Positions 56,801 through 63,960 of a DNA stretch of 64,000 nt are shown piece by piece. A program made the position numbers and the translations under genes. Origin of the DNA: Parasediminibacterium sp046546515 (GTDB lineage: Bacteria; Bacteroidota; Bacteroidia; Chitinophagales; Chitinophagaceae); NCBI RefSeq assembly GCF_046546515.1, contig NZ_JBKHKJ010000008.1, positions 101,523 to 165,522 of the forward strand, in the 5' to 3' direction. How positions within the stretch are numbered: the first letter of the stretch is position 1; the number at the start of each line of letters is the position of its first letter. A model generated the notes under the pieces. It saw nothing but the letters and a program-made list of their open reading frames with translations. It was not told the DNA's origin and ran no database searches.

Positions 56801-59483
56801 AAACAGTGTAGGCAATACTGCAACGCTGTTCCCAATAGGCACTGCTACAAGCTATGCCCCGTTAACGATTACGAATACAACTGGCACATCTAATTTGACT
56901 ACAACTGTAATAAACACTTTCGCCAATCAACCCGGCGATACCACGCAAGTAATAAAGCTACAATGGAGCGTATTGGGCAGTGCAGTAACAACCGCTACCA
57001 TTAAGTATCAGTTTAATACGGCCGATTTCCCAAGTGCTTACACGGTTTCTTCATCCGAATTGGGTACTTATAAAACCTCTTATACAACTACTGACCTCGG
57101 AACACCAACAGGCAGCAACCCATACAATGCTACAGCCACTGGGCTATCTATCCCAACAAGCGGCAGCAACTATTATGTGATAGGCAACACTGGCAACATA
57201 GTGGTAACGGCTACCACATGGACGGGAGCCGTAAGCACAGCGTGGGCCACGGCTGGCAACTGGAGCAACGGCGTGCCTTCATCCAACCTTGACGTGGTGA
57301 TAGCTTCGGCAAGCAAATCGCCGATACTTGCAGCCAGCCAAAGCGTGAAGAACCTGACCATCAACAGTGGGGCAATATTTACCCTTAATACTGGCGTTAC
57401 ATTATCGCCAACATTAAACATAACCAACAATGGTATCATCAGTGGCGCAGGTACTTTGGTACTAGGCAGCACATCGCCACAAACATATACTGGCACAGGC
57501 ACAGTGGCTAGCTTCACATTGAACAATAGCAATGGCCTTTCTATTGCCAATGGCAATAAACTGAACATCACAGGCGTGTTGACCCTTCAAAGCGGCACGT
57601 TGACCACCAATGGGAATGTGGTGTTCAAGTCCAACGGCATTGCCAGCAGTGGAACGCTTGCCCCGGTAAACGCAAGCGGCAACACGGGCAGCATCAGCGG
57701 CACGGTAACCGTTGAAAGGTATATACCCAAAGGCTACCGCAGCTACAGGGATATTGCCCCAGGCGTTTACGGCGCAGGCAACACCATCTTCAACACATGG
57801 CAGGAAAATGGCAGCTACACCAGCGGCTCTGGCATGTTCATTACTGGCGGCAGCAAGGACCCCAACACCACGAACATGGTCAACAGGATAAACCTTGGCT
57901 CCGGCTTCGACAGTAGCCTTAGCGCTGCAAGGACAGCCTACACTTACACCGCAGGGGTATGGGCAAACATACCCAACACCTACTTGTCACTGAACCCTTA
58001 CCAAGGGTACAGGCTAATGGTAAGGGGCGACAGGAGCTTCAACTTGTACACCACGCCTACGGACAACACGCCATTAGGCTTCTTGATGTACAACGACACC
58101 CGCCTTCGTGCAAGCGGCACATTGATAACAGGCAACGTGGCCTACACAACATCTGGCGTTACAAACAGCGTTTACAACAGTAGCTATGGCCTAAACGGGG
58201 CTAATGACACGGCATACAGCTTGGTTGCCAACCCTTATGTAAGCCCTGTTGACTGGGGTTTATTGACAAAAGGCAACCTTTCCAGCTACTACTATTACCT
58301 AGATCCAACAATTGGCACAACTGGTACTTATATTGCTTGCAATGCAGCAATAAAGCCTTATATACAGGCAGGGCAGGCTTTCTTTATCCAGAACCTGAAA
58401 GGTGCTGGTACTAGCCCAACACTTACGTTCACCGAAAGTGCAAAGGCCTCAAGTTCAACCCACACTGCAGTGTTTGGAAATACCAGCAAGTTGCCAATTG
58501 CCCTGCTAAGGGAAGAAACCGCAGGCACGGGTAGCTACCATAAAATGGACGAGGCCAATGTAGTGTTCGATAAATCGTACAGCAATAACTATGGCAACGA
58601 GGATGCCCCTAAATTGGCGAACAGCAGCGACAACCTAGCTTTGCAGGAAGGCAACAGCCGTGGCTTGAGTATAGACAGCAGGCAGCCAGCCACAAAGGAT
58701 GATATTATTACTATACAACTAGGCCAAGTGGCAAAAGCCCACTACCAGTTGCGCATAGAAACAACAAGCTATAGCAGTAACGGCCTTCCACCTTATGTTT
58801 ACGATGCTTATACAAAAACCTACACCCCATTAAACAGTGCAGTGAACACGATAAATTTTGCGGTTGATAATACAGTTGCCGCCAGCTATGCAAATAGGTT
58901 CAGCATTGTGTTTAAGTCAACAGTATTGGCAGTAAACAGCATCACGGCTACTGCAACATTGAAAGATGGCGCAGCAACAATAAGCTGGAACACAGTAGGC
59001 GAAAACAAAGTAGCTGATTACACAGTAGAAAAATCAACCGATGGCAGAACATATACAAATATCGGCACGGAATCAGCCAAGAACACAGCAACGGCAAGCT
59101 ACAGCTATGTTGATAATAGTATAAATGGCACTACTTACTACCGCATCAAAGCCACAAGCATTGACGGTAGCACTGCCTACAGCAACGCAGTAACCCTTAC
59201 GCCTTATGCCTTACACCTTACGCCTTACACCTTGTATCCAAACCCACTCATTGGCAAAGTACTGAACGTAAAGCTGGAAAACGTAGCTGCAGGCAAATAC
59301 ACTGTGAGCATCTACAACAGCCTTGGGCAGAAAGTGCATAGCGAAACAGTAAGCCACGCAGGTGGCAATGCAACACATGGATTAAGCATCACTGAAAAAC
59401 TGGCTAATGGGGTTTACAATGTAGCCATTAGTTCAGCAAGCAGCAAGCAAGTGGTTTATAATGCAAGTATAACGGTGCAGTAA
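50862..59483 (+). CDS. Giant repeat-built T9SS surface protein
   Basis: This 2873-residue secreted protein has a signal region (LSFLAKLVFFFLLTYSFNSAFA) and a C-terminal type IX sorting domain (LYPNPLIGKVLNVKLENV onward). In between, a module of about 343 residues is repeated six times, beginning near residues 46, 402, 746, 1089, 1433 and 1776. A shorter, diverged seventh begins near 2116. Each starts TYTWxGGTSGSY or alike and contains LTLGSTSTLSGGSSSSYVNASSTGR and YYVVGNSGAVVASS. Repeats 2-5 are close at DNA level. A unique region (VERYIPKGYRSYRDIAPG) follows near 2290. No catalytic motif is seen. It is probably an adhesin or matrix component. Confidence 0.85.
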   Translation: MKMMPLPTMEQATCPNKKASIKLSFLAKLVFFFLLTYSFNSAFAANTYTWIGSSGTVSNPSGGLYTTAGNWSVSRGTPAATDILVINPSSAITITGVPSETIDQLQIGGNNKVTLVPTASSNALTLNTSMTIGSGSTLDVGAIKIVQGTSFTPFGSGALLTQCTSTTPLPTGKTWTFDITYNGTAAQTIVNGTYNTKLVINNTAGTASTLKSSATVTGVLTLTSGVITLGTNNLTISASGSVSGGSSSSYADASSTGRFIKNSLSTTAVLFPIGTSTSYAPLSIKNTGGNSNISAGVQSAITNAPFNSAGVFNLQWSVLGGTATTSNITFQFNGADFPSSYTQAAAELGNYYQTNTYYTATQLGTPAGSNPYTLSATGLNVTTSGTNYYVVGNSGAVVASSITYTWIGGTSGSYATPANWSPTRNVPATGDVLQINQSSPTTISNVPTESITTLSIGGSSTVTLVPATTGNTLTIGTSLAVNPTNTLDLGTIQLAGSFVNSGTGTVLIGNTTSTPVPASKTWTSIVSYDGSSSQTVSGGSYNGGLTISNSAGCSLGGSVSIGSGVSLTLTNGVLTLGAYNLTLGSTSTLSGGSSSSYVNASSTGRYIKNNVSTSSFVTFPVGTATSYAPLTIKNGTSNVAMTVGVQSTLTNAPYNSAGVFNLQWSVLGSAATSAAITFQANGSDFPSTYTPAAAEVGNYQSFYIASQVGTPTGSNPYIFSATTLNVPSSGTNLYVVGNSGAVVASSITYTWIGGTSGSYATPANWSPTRNTPATGDILQINPSSPTTVTNVPTESITTLSIGGSSTVTLSPATAGNILTIGSSLAISNTLDLGTIALAGNFTNSGTGTLLVGNTSSTPIPTGKTWTSIVSYDGSSSQTVSNGSYNLGLTINNAAGCSLGGSVSIGSSASLTLTNGVLALGAYNLTLGSTSTLSGGSSSSYVNASSTGRYIKNNVSTSSFVTFPVGTATSYAPLSIKNSASSINMTVGVQSTLTNAPYNSAGVFNLQWSVLASSTATSTITFQANGSDYPGGTYTPAAAELGNYQTYYFATQLGTPSGSNPYTLTATLSVPSSGTNYYVVGNSGAVVASSITYTWSGGTSGSYTTASNWTPARNTPATGDVLQINPSSPTTITNVPSETITSLSIGGSSTTTLTPATTGNTLTIGSTLVVSTGNALDLGTIALTGSFVNSGTGTLLIGNTSATPVPASKTWASVISYDGSSSQTVSNGSYNGGLIINNAGCTLGGSVSIGSGVSLTLTSGVLALGTNNLTLGSTSTLTGGSSSSYVNASSAGRFIRNAVGNTSVLFPIGTATSYAPLTIKNTGGGANMTTGVQSTLTNAPYNAAGVFNLQWSVLGSAATTSNITFQFNAADFPGGSYTPAAAEVGNYQTFYTTSQLGTPTGSNPYSLAATGLSMPASGTNYYVVGNSGAVVASSITYTWAGGTNGSYTTASNWSPTRNSTATGDILQINPSSPTTITNVPVESISGLSINGSSTVTLAPATTGNTLTIGSTLVVNTGNTLDLGTVQLAGSFVNSGTGTILIGNTSTTPTPTGKTWTSVVSYEGSGSQTVTAGSYNGGLTINNAAGCTLGGSVSIGNGVSFTLTSGVLALSTNNLTLGSTSILTGGSSSSYVNASSTGKFIRNAVGSTALLFPIGTASSYAPLSIKNTGAGSNISANIQSTFTHAPYDNTGVFNLQWLVLSSVATTSTIVFQFNGSDFPSTYTPAAAELGVYQTAYAATNYGTPAGSNPYTLTASGLAVPTSGSNYYVIGNIGKVVNPNYVWNGSVSTDYTVAANWTPVRNSPSTVDVLHVNPASPVSITNVPTETIDQLQIGGSSTATLVPAVATNSLTIATSLTINSGNTLDVGALKLAGTFTPAGTGALLTASTSVTPIPTSKTWTFDVTYDGTTAQTISNGTYNAKLGINNAAGATLKASTTVTGTLVLTNGIITLSTFNLTVSATGSITGGSASSYVYGNSTGVFTRNSVGNTATLFPIGTATSYAPLTITNTTGTSNLTTTVINTFANQPGDTTQVIKLQWSVLGSAVTTATIKYQFNTADFPSAYTVSSSELGTYKTSYTTTDLGTPTGSNPYNATATGLSIPTSGSNYYVIGNTGNIVVTATTWTGAVSTAWATAGNWSNGVPSSNLDVVIASASKSPILAASQSVKNLTINSGAIFTLNTGVTLSPTLNITNNGIISGAGTLVLGSTSPQTYTGTGTVASFTLNNSNGLSIANGNKLNITGVLTLQSGTLTTNGNVVFKSNGIASSGTLAPVNASGNTGSISGTVTVERYIPKGYRSYRDIAPGVYGAGNTIFNTWQENGSYTSGSGMFITGGSKDPNTTNMVNRINLGSGFDSSLSAARTAYTYTAGVWANIPNTYLSLNPYQGYRLMVRGDRSFNLYTTPTDNTPLGFLMYNDTRLRASGTLITGNVAYTTSGVTNSVYNSSYGLNGANDTAYSLVANPYVSPVDWGLLTKGNLSSYYYYLDPTIGTTGTYIACNAAIKPYIQAGQAFFIQNLKGAGTSPTLTFTESAKASSSTHTAVFGNTSKLPIALLREETAGTGSYHKMDEANVVFDKSYSNNYGNEDAPKLANSSDNLALQEGNSRGLSIDSRQPATKDDIITIQLGQVAKAHYQLRIETTSYSSNGLPPYVYDAYTKTYTPLNSAVNTINFAVDNTVAASYANRFSIVFKSTVLAVNSITATATLKDGAATISWNTVGENKVADYTVEKSTDGRTYTNIGTESAKNTATASYSYVDNSINGTTYYRIKATSIDGSTAYSNAVTLTPYALHLTPYTLYPNPLIGKVLNVKLENVAAGKYTVSIYNSLGQKVHSETVSHAGGNATHGLSITEKLANGVYNVAISSASSKQVVYNASITVQ
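51000..57240 (+). repeat. About 1.03-kb tandem repeats inside the giant gene
   Basis: Unit starts near 51000, 52068, 53101, 54130, 55164, 56193 and 57212 give spacings of 1068, 1033, 1029, 1034, 1029 and 1019 bp. Long stretches, for example around GGCGGCAGCAGCAGCAGTTA, are almost identical between units 2 to 5. Such direct repeats favour copy-number change and assembly collapse. Confidence 0.8.
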
Positions 59484-59747
59484 AACAACATGCTGCCACC
59501 CACCCCAAAGTAGGCGGTTTCGCCTAAACTTTGCGCCTTTGAGCGAAGCGTTTTACCTTTTGTTTGCATCCTTTGCGCCTTCTTCGCGTAAATAGCTCTG
59601 CGCACTTTGCGGTTAAGCCCTTCGCTCCAATTAAAATAAGGCAAGTTATAAGTTGGGTACTTTGTAGTTTTAGGGGTTGGGGTTCAGGGGCGGAGGGGTT
59701 GGTTTGGTATTATTTGCCATAATTTTGAAAGATAAAACGAAGGACGA
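59484..59747. other. Spacer with CTTTGCG-type repeats
   Basis: Contains CTTTGCGCCTTTGAGCGAAG and CTTTGCGGTTAAG-like motifs (59529-59630), short dispersed repeats also seen near 42035. No gene is seen. Confidence 0.45.
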
Positions 59748-60371
59748 TTGGCCATACTGAGGAAAATAGTAGAAGAACAAAGGGATCAGGTATTCATTTG
59801 GCAGGATATGCTGCTGGGCGATAAAAAAGCCCTGGAGCTAATCATGAATGGGTATATGGACATGCTGTACAACTATGGCATGAGGTTTTGCACAGACACC
59901 AATTTGATAGAAGACTGCATACAAGATTTGTTTATAGGTATATGGCAGCGGCGAGATTATTTAAGCACTTCAGTGAGCATAAAGCCATACCTGTTTTCTT
60001 CCCTCAGGAGGTTGGTTATCCGAAAAGTAAAAATATCTAGGAAAGCGGCATTTACTGCTTTTAATGACGACACCAACGAGTTCCATTTTGAATTTTCCAT
60101 AGAAAAGAAAATAATGGAGTTTGAGGAAACAAGGGCAGTAGCCCAAAAAATAAAACTATTGGTAGATGGCCTGCCCAAGCGGCAAAAAGAAATCATCTAC
60201 CTGAAATTTTTCGAGAACCTAAACAGGGACGAGATTGCAGAAATCATGCAAATTAGCCCGCAAGCTGTTTCAAACCTCCTTCAGAAAGCCTTGGGCAGCC
60301 TACGTTCCAACAACGACATTTTGCCATTGCTTATGCTGATGCTTATTTGCACGGGTGCTTTAAAAGCATAA
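59748..60371 (+). CDS. ECF-type RNA polymerase sigma factor
   Basis: This 207-residue sigma factor has region 2 (MNGYMDMLYNYGMRFCTDTNLIEDCIQDLFIGIWQRRDYL) and region 4 (LPKRQKEIIYLKFFENLNRDEIAEIMQISPQAVSNLLQKALGSLR). It ends in a hydrophobic tail (ILPLLMLMLICTGALKA), which could associate with the membrane. The frame is open back to a stop at 59733, and no ATG precedes region 2, so translation probably begins at the TTG at 59748; the first ATG (59808) would cut region 2 close. It lies 264 bp after the giant surface-protein gene and may pair with the FecR at 49610, although 9 kb separate them. Confidence 0.88.
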   Translation: MAILRKIVEEQRDQVFIWQDMLLGDKKALELIMNGYMDMLYNYGMRFCTDTNLIEDCIQDLFIGIWQRRDYLSTSVSIKPYLFSSLRRLVIRKVKISRKAAFTAFNDDTNEFHFEFSIEKKIMEFEETRAVAQKIKLLVDGLPKRQKEIIYLKFFENLNRDEIAEIMQISPQAVSNLLQKALGSLRSNNDILPLLMLMLICTGALKA

Positions 60372-60392
60372 CTTTCTGTTTACTACAATCTA

Positions 60393-60445
60393 TACCATAT
60401 AAAAAAAAACCGCCTTATTCATTATGGCGGTTTTTTTATATGGTA
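60393..60445 (+). terminator. Strong bidirectional terminator after the sigma gene
   Basis: TACCATATAAAAAA with CCGCC pairs almost perfectly with GGCGG and TTTTTTATATGGTA around an 11-nt loop, with A and T runs on both sides. It lies about 20 bp past the sigma factor stop. Confidence 0.85.
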
Positions 60446-60504
60446 AAACACATTTCTTACCTCGTAACAGCTATACCTTTTTAGGCGCTTTGCTATAACC
60501 TATC

Positions 60505-60745
60505 TTAAACCCCCACCGACATTCAGGGAAGCACTAAGGACTGTTGGGGCGGTTGCTACAAGTCGTTGGGAGTGCTGCCGAAGCTTCGGGAGCAACTTCC
60601 CCAAATGGTTGGGGAAAGAGCTACGGATAGTTGGAAGTGAGCTAGGGAGGGTTGGTGGTAAGTGGCAGATCTTAAAAAATATGCGGCGATACACTTATTT
60701 TTGAATGATTGGTGTAATGGGAGTTGCGTGTATTTATAAGTTGTG
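60505..60745 (+). repeat. GC-rich roughly 22-bp array, copy F
   Basis: GTTGG occurs at 60543, 60565, 60608, 60630 and 60651 (steps 22, 43, 22, 21), often with a following GCTACG or GCTAGG. The array is followed by a block with AAGTGGCAGATCTTAAAAAA and GAGTTGCGTGTATTTATAAG that recurs after the array at 61625. It lies directly upstream of the gene at 60768. Confidence 0.7.
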
Positions 60746-60767
60746 TATCATTTTAGAAAAACAAAAG

Positions 60768-61526
60768 ATGAAAAGATTTTTTACAATTTTAGCTTTTATA
60801 ATAACAGCAAAATCTCATTCTCAAAACTCTGACACAATTAGACTTTCAGATTTTAAATTATGTGAGTTGACAATTGACATCATTAAACAAAAAGACTCGT
60901 GCCTAAAGCAAACCAAAGTAGAAGAAATGAATTTGTGTTCTGATGGCTTCGTACAAGATAGCAGATTTGAAAATCGAATTGGATATGAAAGTGCATTATA
61001 TCCTGGGGTTGTTTTTCAAAAGTATGAAGCAGGGAATAATACAATAGCCAAAATTCATTTAACAAAAAAATTTAAGGGCTATCTTCCTAATGGAGACTAT
61101 ATTGATATGAAATGTTTAAAAGCTAAAGATATTCTAAAAAAATATGACAGTTTAAATTCTTGGACTTCACGTGGCTGTTCAGACTACTGGGGAATTATTG
61201 ACAATAAACAAATATATTACTATGTAAAAATCAACAAAGACAGAAAACCACAATATCCTGTTGACGAAAAATATTATTCTGAACAACTAATTGAAGGAAT
61301 AGATATAATTGCTGACTGTTATGCTTACAACAAAGCCAAGACAAAGGAAGCGAAGCCAATATTTATTTTAGAAGGGAAAGAAGTTACAGAAGAGTCAATA
61401 AAAGATATAAAACAAGACGATGTCGAATCAATAAATGTCATCAAAGACCAAAATGCAATTAATAAATATGGAGAAAAAAAAGGAAAAAATGGTGTCATTG
61501 AAATTTTCCTAAAAAAGAAGAAATAA
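60768..61526 (+). CDS. Secreted protein with a TonB-receptor plug-like C-terminal tail
   Basis: This 252-residue exported protein has a signal peptide (RFFTILAFIITAKSHSQ). The main part has no domain that I recognise. It contains several Cys residues (LCEL, DSCLK, NLCSDG, MKCLK, RGCSDY, ADCYA). The last 55 residues (PIFILEGKEVTEESIKDI to NGVIEIFLKKKK) copy the pattern of SusC plug domains, in which a DGK, DIESINVLKD, Y-G and GANGVI order is usual. In Bacteroidota such plug-like tails occur on non-receptor proteins. AT-rich composition differs from the neighbouring housekeeping genes. I chose the ATG at 60768; the longer frame starts in repeat DNA. Function unknown. Confidence 0.7.
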   Translation: MKRFFTILAFIITAKSHSQNSDTIRLSDFKLCELTIDIIKQKDSCLKQTKVEEMNLCSDGFVQDSRFENRIGYESALYPGVVFQKYEAGNNTIAKIHLTKKFKGYLPNGDYIDMKCLKAKDILKKYDSLNSWTSRGCSDYWGIIDNKQIYYYVKINKDRKPQYPVDEKYYSEQLIEGIDIIADCYAYNKAKTKEAKPIFILEGKEVTEESIKDIKQDDVESINVIKDQNAINKYGEKKGKNGVIEIFLKKKK

Positions 61527-61624
61527 AAACAAACGCACAACAAACGCACAACATTAGGTTTGCGTTATTGGTGCTAGATGAATATATCCTCAACATTTGT
61601 TCTTTATTGTGCTTCAGTTTCCCC

Positions 61625-62263
61625 GCTACCGCACGTTGCTTAAAAAAAGTGATGCTACCGCCCGCTCCCAACGTTTGGGAGTACTCCCGCTGGTTGGGGG
61701 GAACGCTACGAGGAGTTGGGGTAAGGGCTACGAACCTTTGGGAATCCTCCCAACAGTTGCGGACAGTACTACGAACAGTTGGGAGGACGCTCCAACTGTT
61801 CGTAGTACTCCCAATAATGGGGTGCGTTGCCCCAAATGGTTGGGGAAAGCGCTACGGATAGTTGGAAGTGGGCTAGGGAGGGTTGGTGCAGGGCAAACGC
61901 ATCAAAATACTTTTTGCTCGAATCTTCGAGTTTCACACCAGTCCTGGCATAAGCCACCTTATTTTATCCGGTTTTGGCACAGCCAAAATTGAAAAAAATG
62001 CGTAGCATATTTTTTTCAAAGGATAAAATAGAGTGGCATTGCCTGGACGAAGCCCGCCGGCTATGAGGCAAAAGGATTAAAAAGTGGCATTTTTGAATTA
62101 AATAGGCGATTAGGCCTAAAATAAATTTAGATGCGTTTGCCCTGAGGGTTGGTGGTAAGTGGCATATCTTAAAAAATAATGTACAAATATTTAAAACATA
62201 CGACAATACAGCTATTTTTGAATTGGCTGACGCAATGTGAGTTGCGCATATTTATGAGTTGGC
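61625..62263 (+). repeat. GC-rich roughly 22-bp array, copy G, interrupted by a MITE
   Basis: It opens with TTAAAAAAAGTGATGCTACCGCCCGC. GTTGG-type units then occur at 61673, 61693, 61715, 61736, 61756, 61778, 61798, 61839, 61861 and 61882 (mostly 20-22 bp apart). The MITE 61889-62144 is inserted in the last unit. After it comes the block AAGTGGCATATCTTAAAAAA to GAGTTGCGCATATTTATGAG shared with copy F. It lies directly upstream of the Rpn-type nuclease gene. Confidence 0.7.
61889..62144. mobile_element. MITE copy 3 with perfect 10-bp target duplication
   Basis: This 256-bp element has the same ends as 29144-29399 (CAGGGCAAACGCATC and GATGCGTTTGCCCTG) and is its near-identical inverse complement. 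AGGGTTGGTG is duplicated at 61879-61888 and 62145-62154. Joining the flanks restores the array unit seen in copy F, which proves insertion into a pre-existing array. Confidence 0.93.
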
Positions 62264-62290
62264 AGAAATGCGCAATCACCGTTCCCAAAA

Positions 62291-62320
62291 TTGAAATTTG
62301 GACAATTTCTGCTAAATTTG
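62291..62320 (+). promoter_or_regulatory. Promoter of the Rpn-type gene, possibly leaderless
   Basis: TTG (62291-62293), 19 bp, then TAAATTTG (62313-62320) fits the Bacteroidota -33/-7 pattern. The ATG begins only 5 bp after the -7 element, so transcription may start at or next to the start codon. Confidence 0.45.
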
Positions 62321-62324
62321 TACC

Positions 62325-63134
62325 ATGAAATTTGTAGACATAACCAATGATATAGCATTTAGAAAAATTTTCGGGAATGATAACAAGAAAAAATCCTTGA
62401 TTTCATTCCTTAATGCAGTTATTGACTTGCCCAAAAATGAACAAGTAATTGATGTTGAAATTACAAACCCTTACCAGTTAGGCAAATTGAGTGGTGGGAA
62501 AGCTACTATTGTTGACGTAAAAGCAAAAGATGAGAAAGGGAACATTTTTATTGTGGAAATGCAAGTTGCCGAGTTTGACTTTTTTCATAAAAGGATACTC
62601 TATTACACTTCACAAAGCTATGTTTCCCAAATTGAAAAAGGGGTTCATTATGACAAATTGAAACCAGTATACTTTATAGGGATACTTGAGTTTGAAATAG
62701 GAAAAAGTACGAATTACCATAGTAGGCACAAGGTTTTAGATGTTGAGACTAAGGAGCAAGTTATACAAGATGTTGAATTTAATTTTATTGAGTTGCCTAA
62801 GTTTACTAAAACGATTGACCAGTTAGAAACGAGTATAGACCAGTGGACTTATTTTATCAAAAATGCCGAAAACTTGACAGTCATCCCCGGAAATGTAAAA
62901 GACGAAGGTTTGAAGGAAGCCTACACAGAGGCAGACAGGCAAAACTGGACAACGCAAGAATTGGAAGACTACGAAAGGGCATCAATAAAAGAAAGAGACG
63001 AACAAGGTAGAATTGAATTTGCAGAGAAAAGGACTAAAATTGAAGTTGTAAAACAGGCAAAATTAATGGGACTTTCCATTTTGGACATCTCAAAATTGAC
63101 AGGCCTTACCTACGAAGAAATTGAAAGCCTCTAA
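62325..63134 (+). CDS. Rpn/PD-(D/E)XK nuclease family protein
   Basis: This 269-residue protein belongs to the Rpn-type family (formerly called putative transposases) of PD-(D/E)XK nucleases. The start DITNDIAFRKIFGNDNKKKSLISFLNAVI is typical. The nuclease core shows IVDVKAKDEKGNIFIVEMQV (about 64-83), giving the D and E-x-Q catalytic residues. YYTSQSYVSQIEKG and FIGILEFEI follow, then a helical C-terminal part (EFAEKRTKIEVVKQAKLMGLSI). E. coli Rpn proteins cut DNA and promote RecA-independent recombination. Length is close to normal and the frame is intact. It sits among dispersed repeats. Confidence 0.88.
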   Translation: MKFVDITNDIAFRKIFGNDNKKKSLISFLNAVIDLPKNEQVIDVEITNPYQLGKLSGGKATIVDVKAKDEKGNIFIVEMQVAEFDFFHKRILYYTSQSYVSQIEKGVHYDKLKPVYFIGILEFEIGKSTNYHSRHKVLDVETKEQVIQDVEFNFIELPKFTKTIDQLETSIDQWTYFIKNAENLTVIPGNVKDEGLKEAYTEADRQNWTTQELEDYERASIKERDEQGRIEFAEKRTKIEVVKQAKLMGLSILDISKLTGLTYEEIESL

Positions 63135-63584
63135 TAATGCAATTCTGCCAACATCCGTATTTGCAATATGGATGGCTTAACGGAACTCACTCGGCTTTTA
63201 TCCCTTTTTTTAGCTTTTGTTCCGGCCGATCATACAATATTGGGCAGTAGTTAATATATTTGAACTTTAAGAGCAGGTATTTGGCTTTAGTTATCGGCTG
63301 ACCCAGCGCTATTTTCAGCCACATACGCAAATACCGACTAGTTGTCGGCCATTTTCCGCACCATACTTTTGTAACAATCAGCGACAAACAAAACACATGT
63401 GCACTATATAAGACAGGGGAAATAGGACACAGCAAAACTGGGTCGACAATCCCAAACAGTAGACAAAGGCAACTTGGCAAAACCTACGGCCACAACCTGA
63501 CCAAGCACTTTGGGGAACAAAAATCGGTCACTGGTTGACACAGCTAGCAGCTTAACAAAGTCCCTCCCGTCTCCCCTGTCCCCA
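63135..63584. other. Spacer after the Rpn-type gene, no supported gene
   Basis: CATCCGTATTTGCAATATGGATG (near 63158) can form a hairpin shortly after the Rpn stop but lacks a U tract. A 97-codon minus-strand frame (63187-63480) has no recognisable domain. I see no other gene. Confidence 0.45.
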
Positions 63585-63639
63585 ACCTATATGGGGGAAT
63601 TTGGGGATGCTCATGGGGGAAATATGCCCCCATATAGGA
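63585..63639 (-). repeat. 55-bp palindrome, copy 3
   Basis: CCTATATGGGGG and CCCCCATATAGG form the outer arms. The interior GGGGATGCTCATGGGGG matches the other two copies. The first base differs (A for T). Confidence 0.85.
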
Positions 63640-63960
63640 TTTTACTTTTGGACTACCGCCGACTGTAGACTAATTTACGCCAGTTTAGCAACAGACGGAC
63701 TTGGCAACCTAAAATGAATCACTTTTAATACATCTTAAATCATCATTGATACACGATAAATCCACATTGATACACAATAAATCATCATTAAATCACCATT
63801 AAATCACGGTAAACCCCTCGTCAATAATGAATAAAACAAATGTATATCAATGAGTTACATCAAATAAACAACCTGAAAAATTAAAAATTGGAAAAAATAA
63901 CCCTGAAAAGAACACAAAAGGAGGCTTTAGGCCCAGCTAGCGCATGTGCCTTAAAAAGGG
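63585..63960 (-). repeat. Phased-array repeat, copy C
   Basis: The 55-bp palindrome (63585-63639) is followed, after a spacer of about 80 bp, by T(A/C)CA-type units at 63719, 63729, 63740, 63750, 63761, 63771, 63782, 63793 and 63804, spaced 10 or 11 bp. The inverse core ATATCAATGAGTTA (63844-63857) and an A-rich tract follow, as in copy B. The array sequence differs from copies A and B while layout, core and palindrome are kept. Confidence 0.75.

Noticed and set aside
63187..63480. 97-codon minus-strand frame after the Rpn-type gene
   Set aside because: The product has no domain or plausible start, and the plus strand also lacks a convincing frame, so I leave it as spacer.
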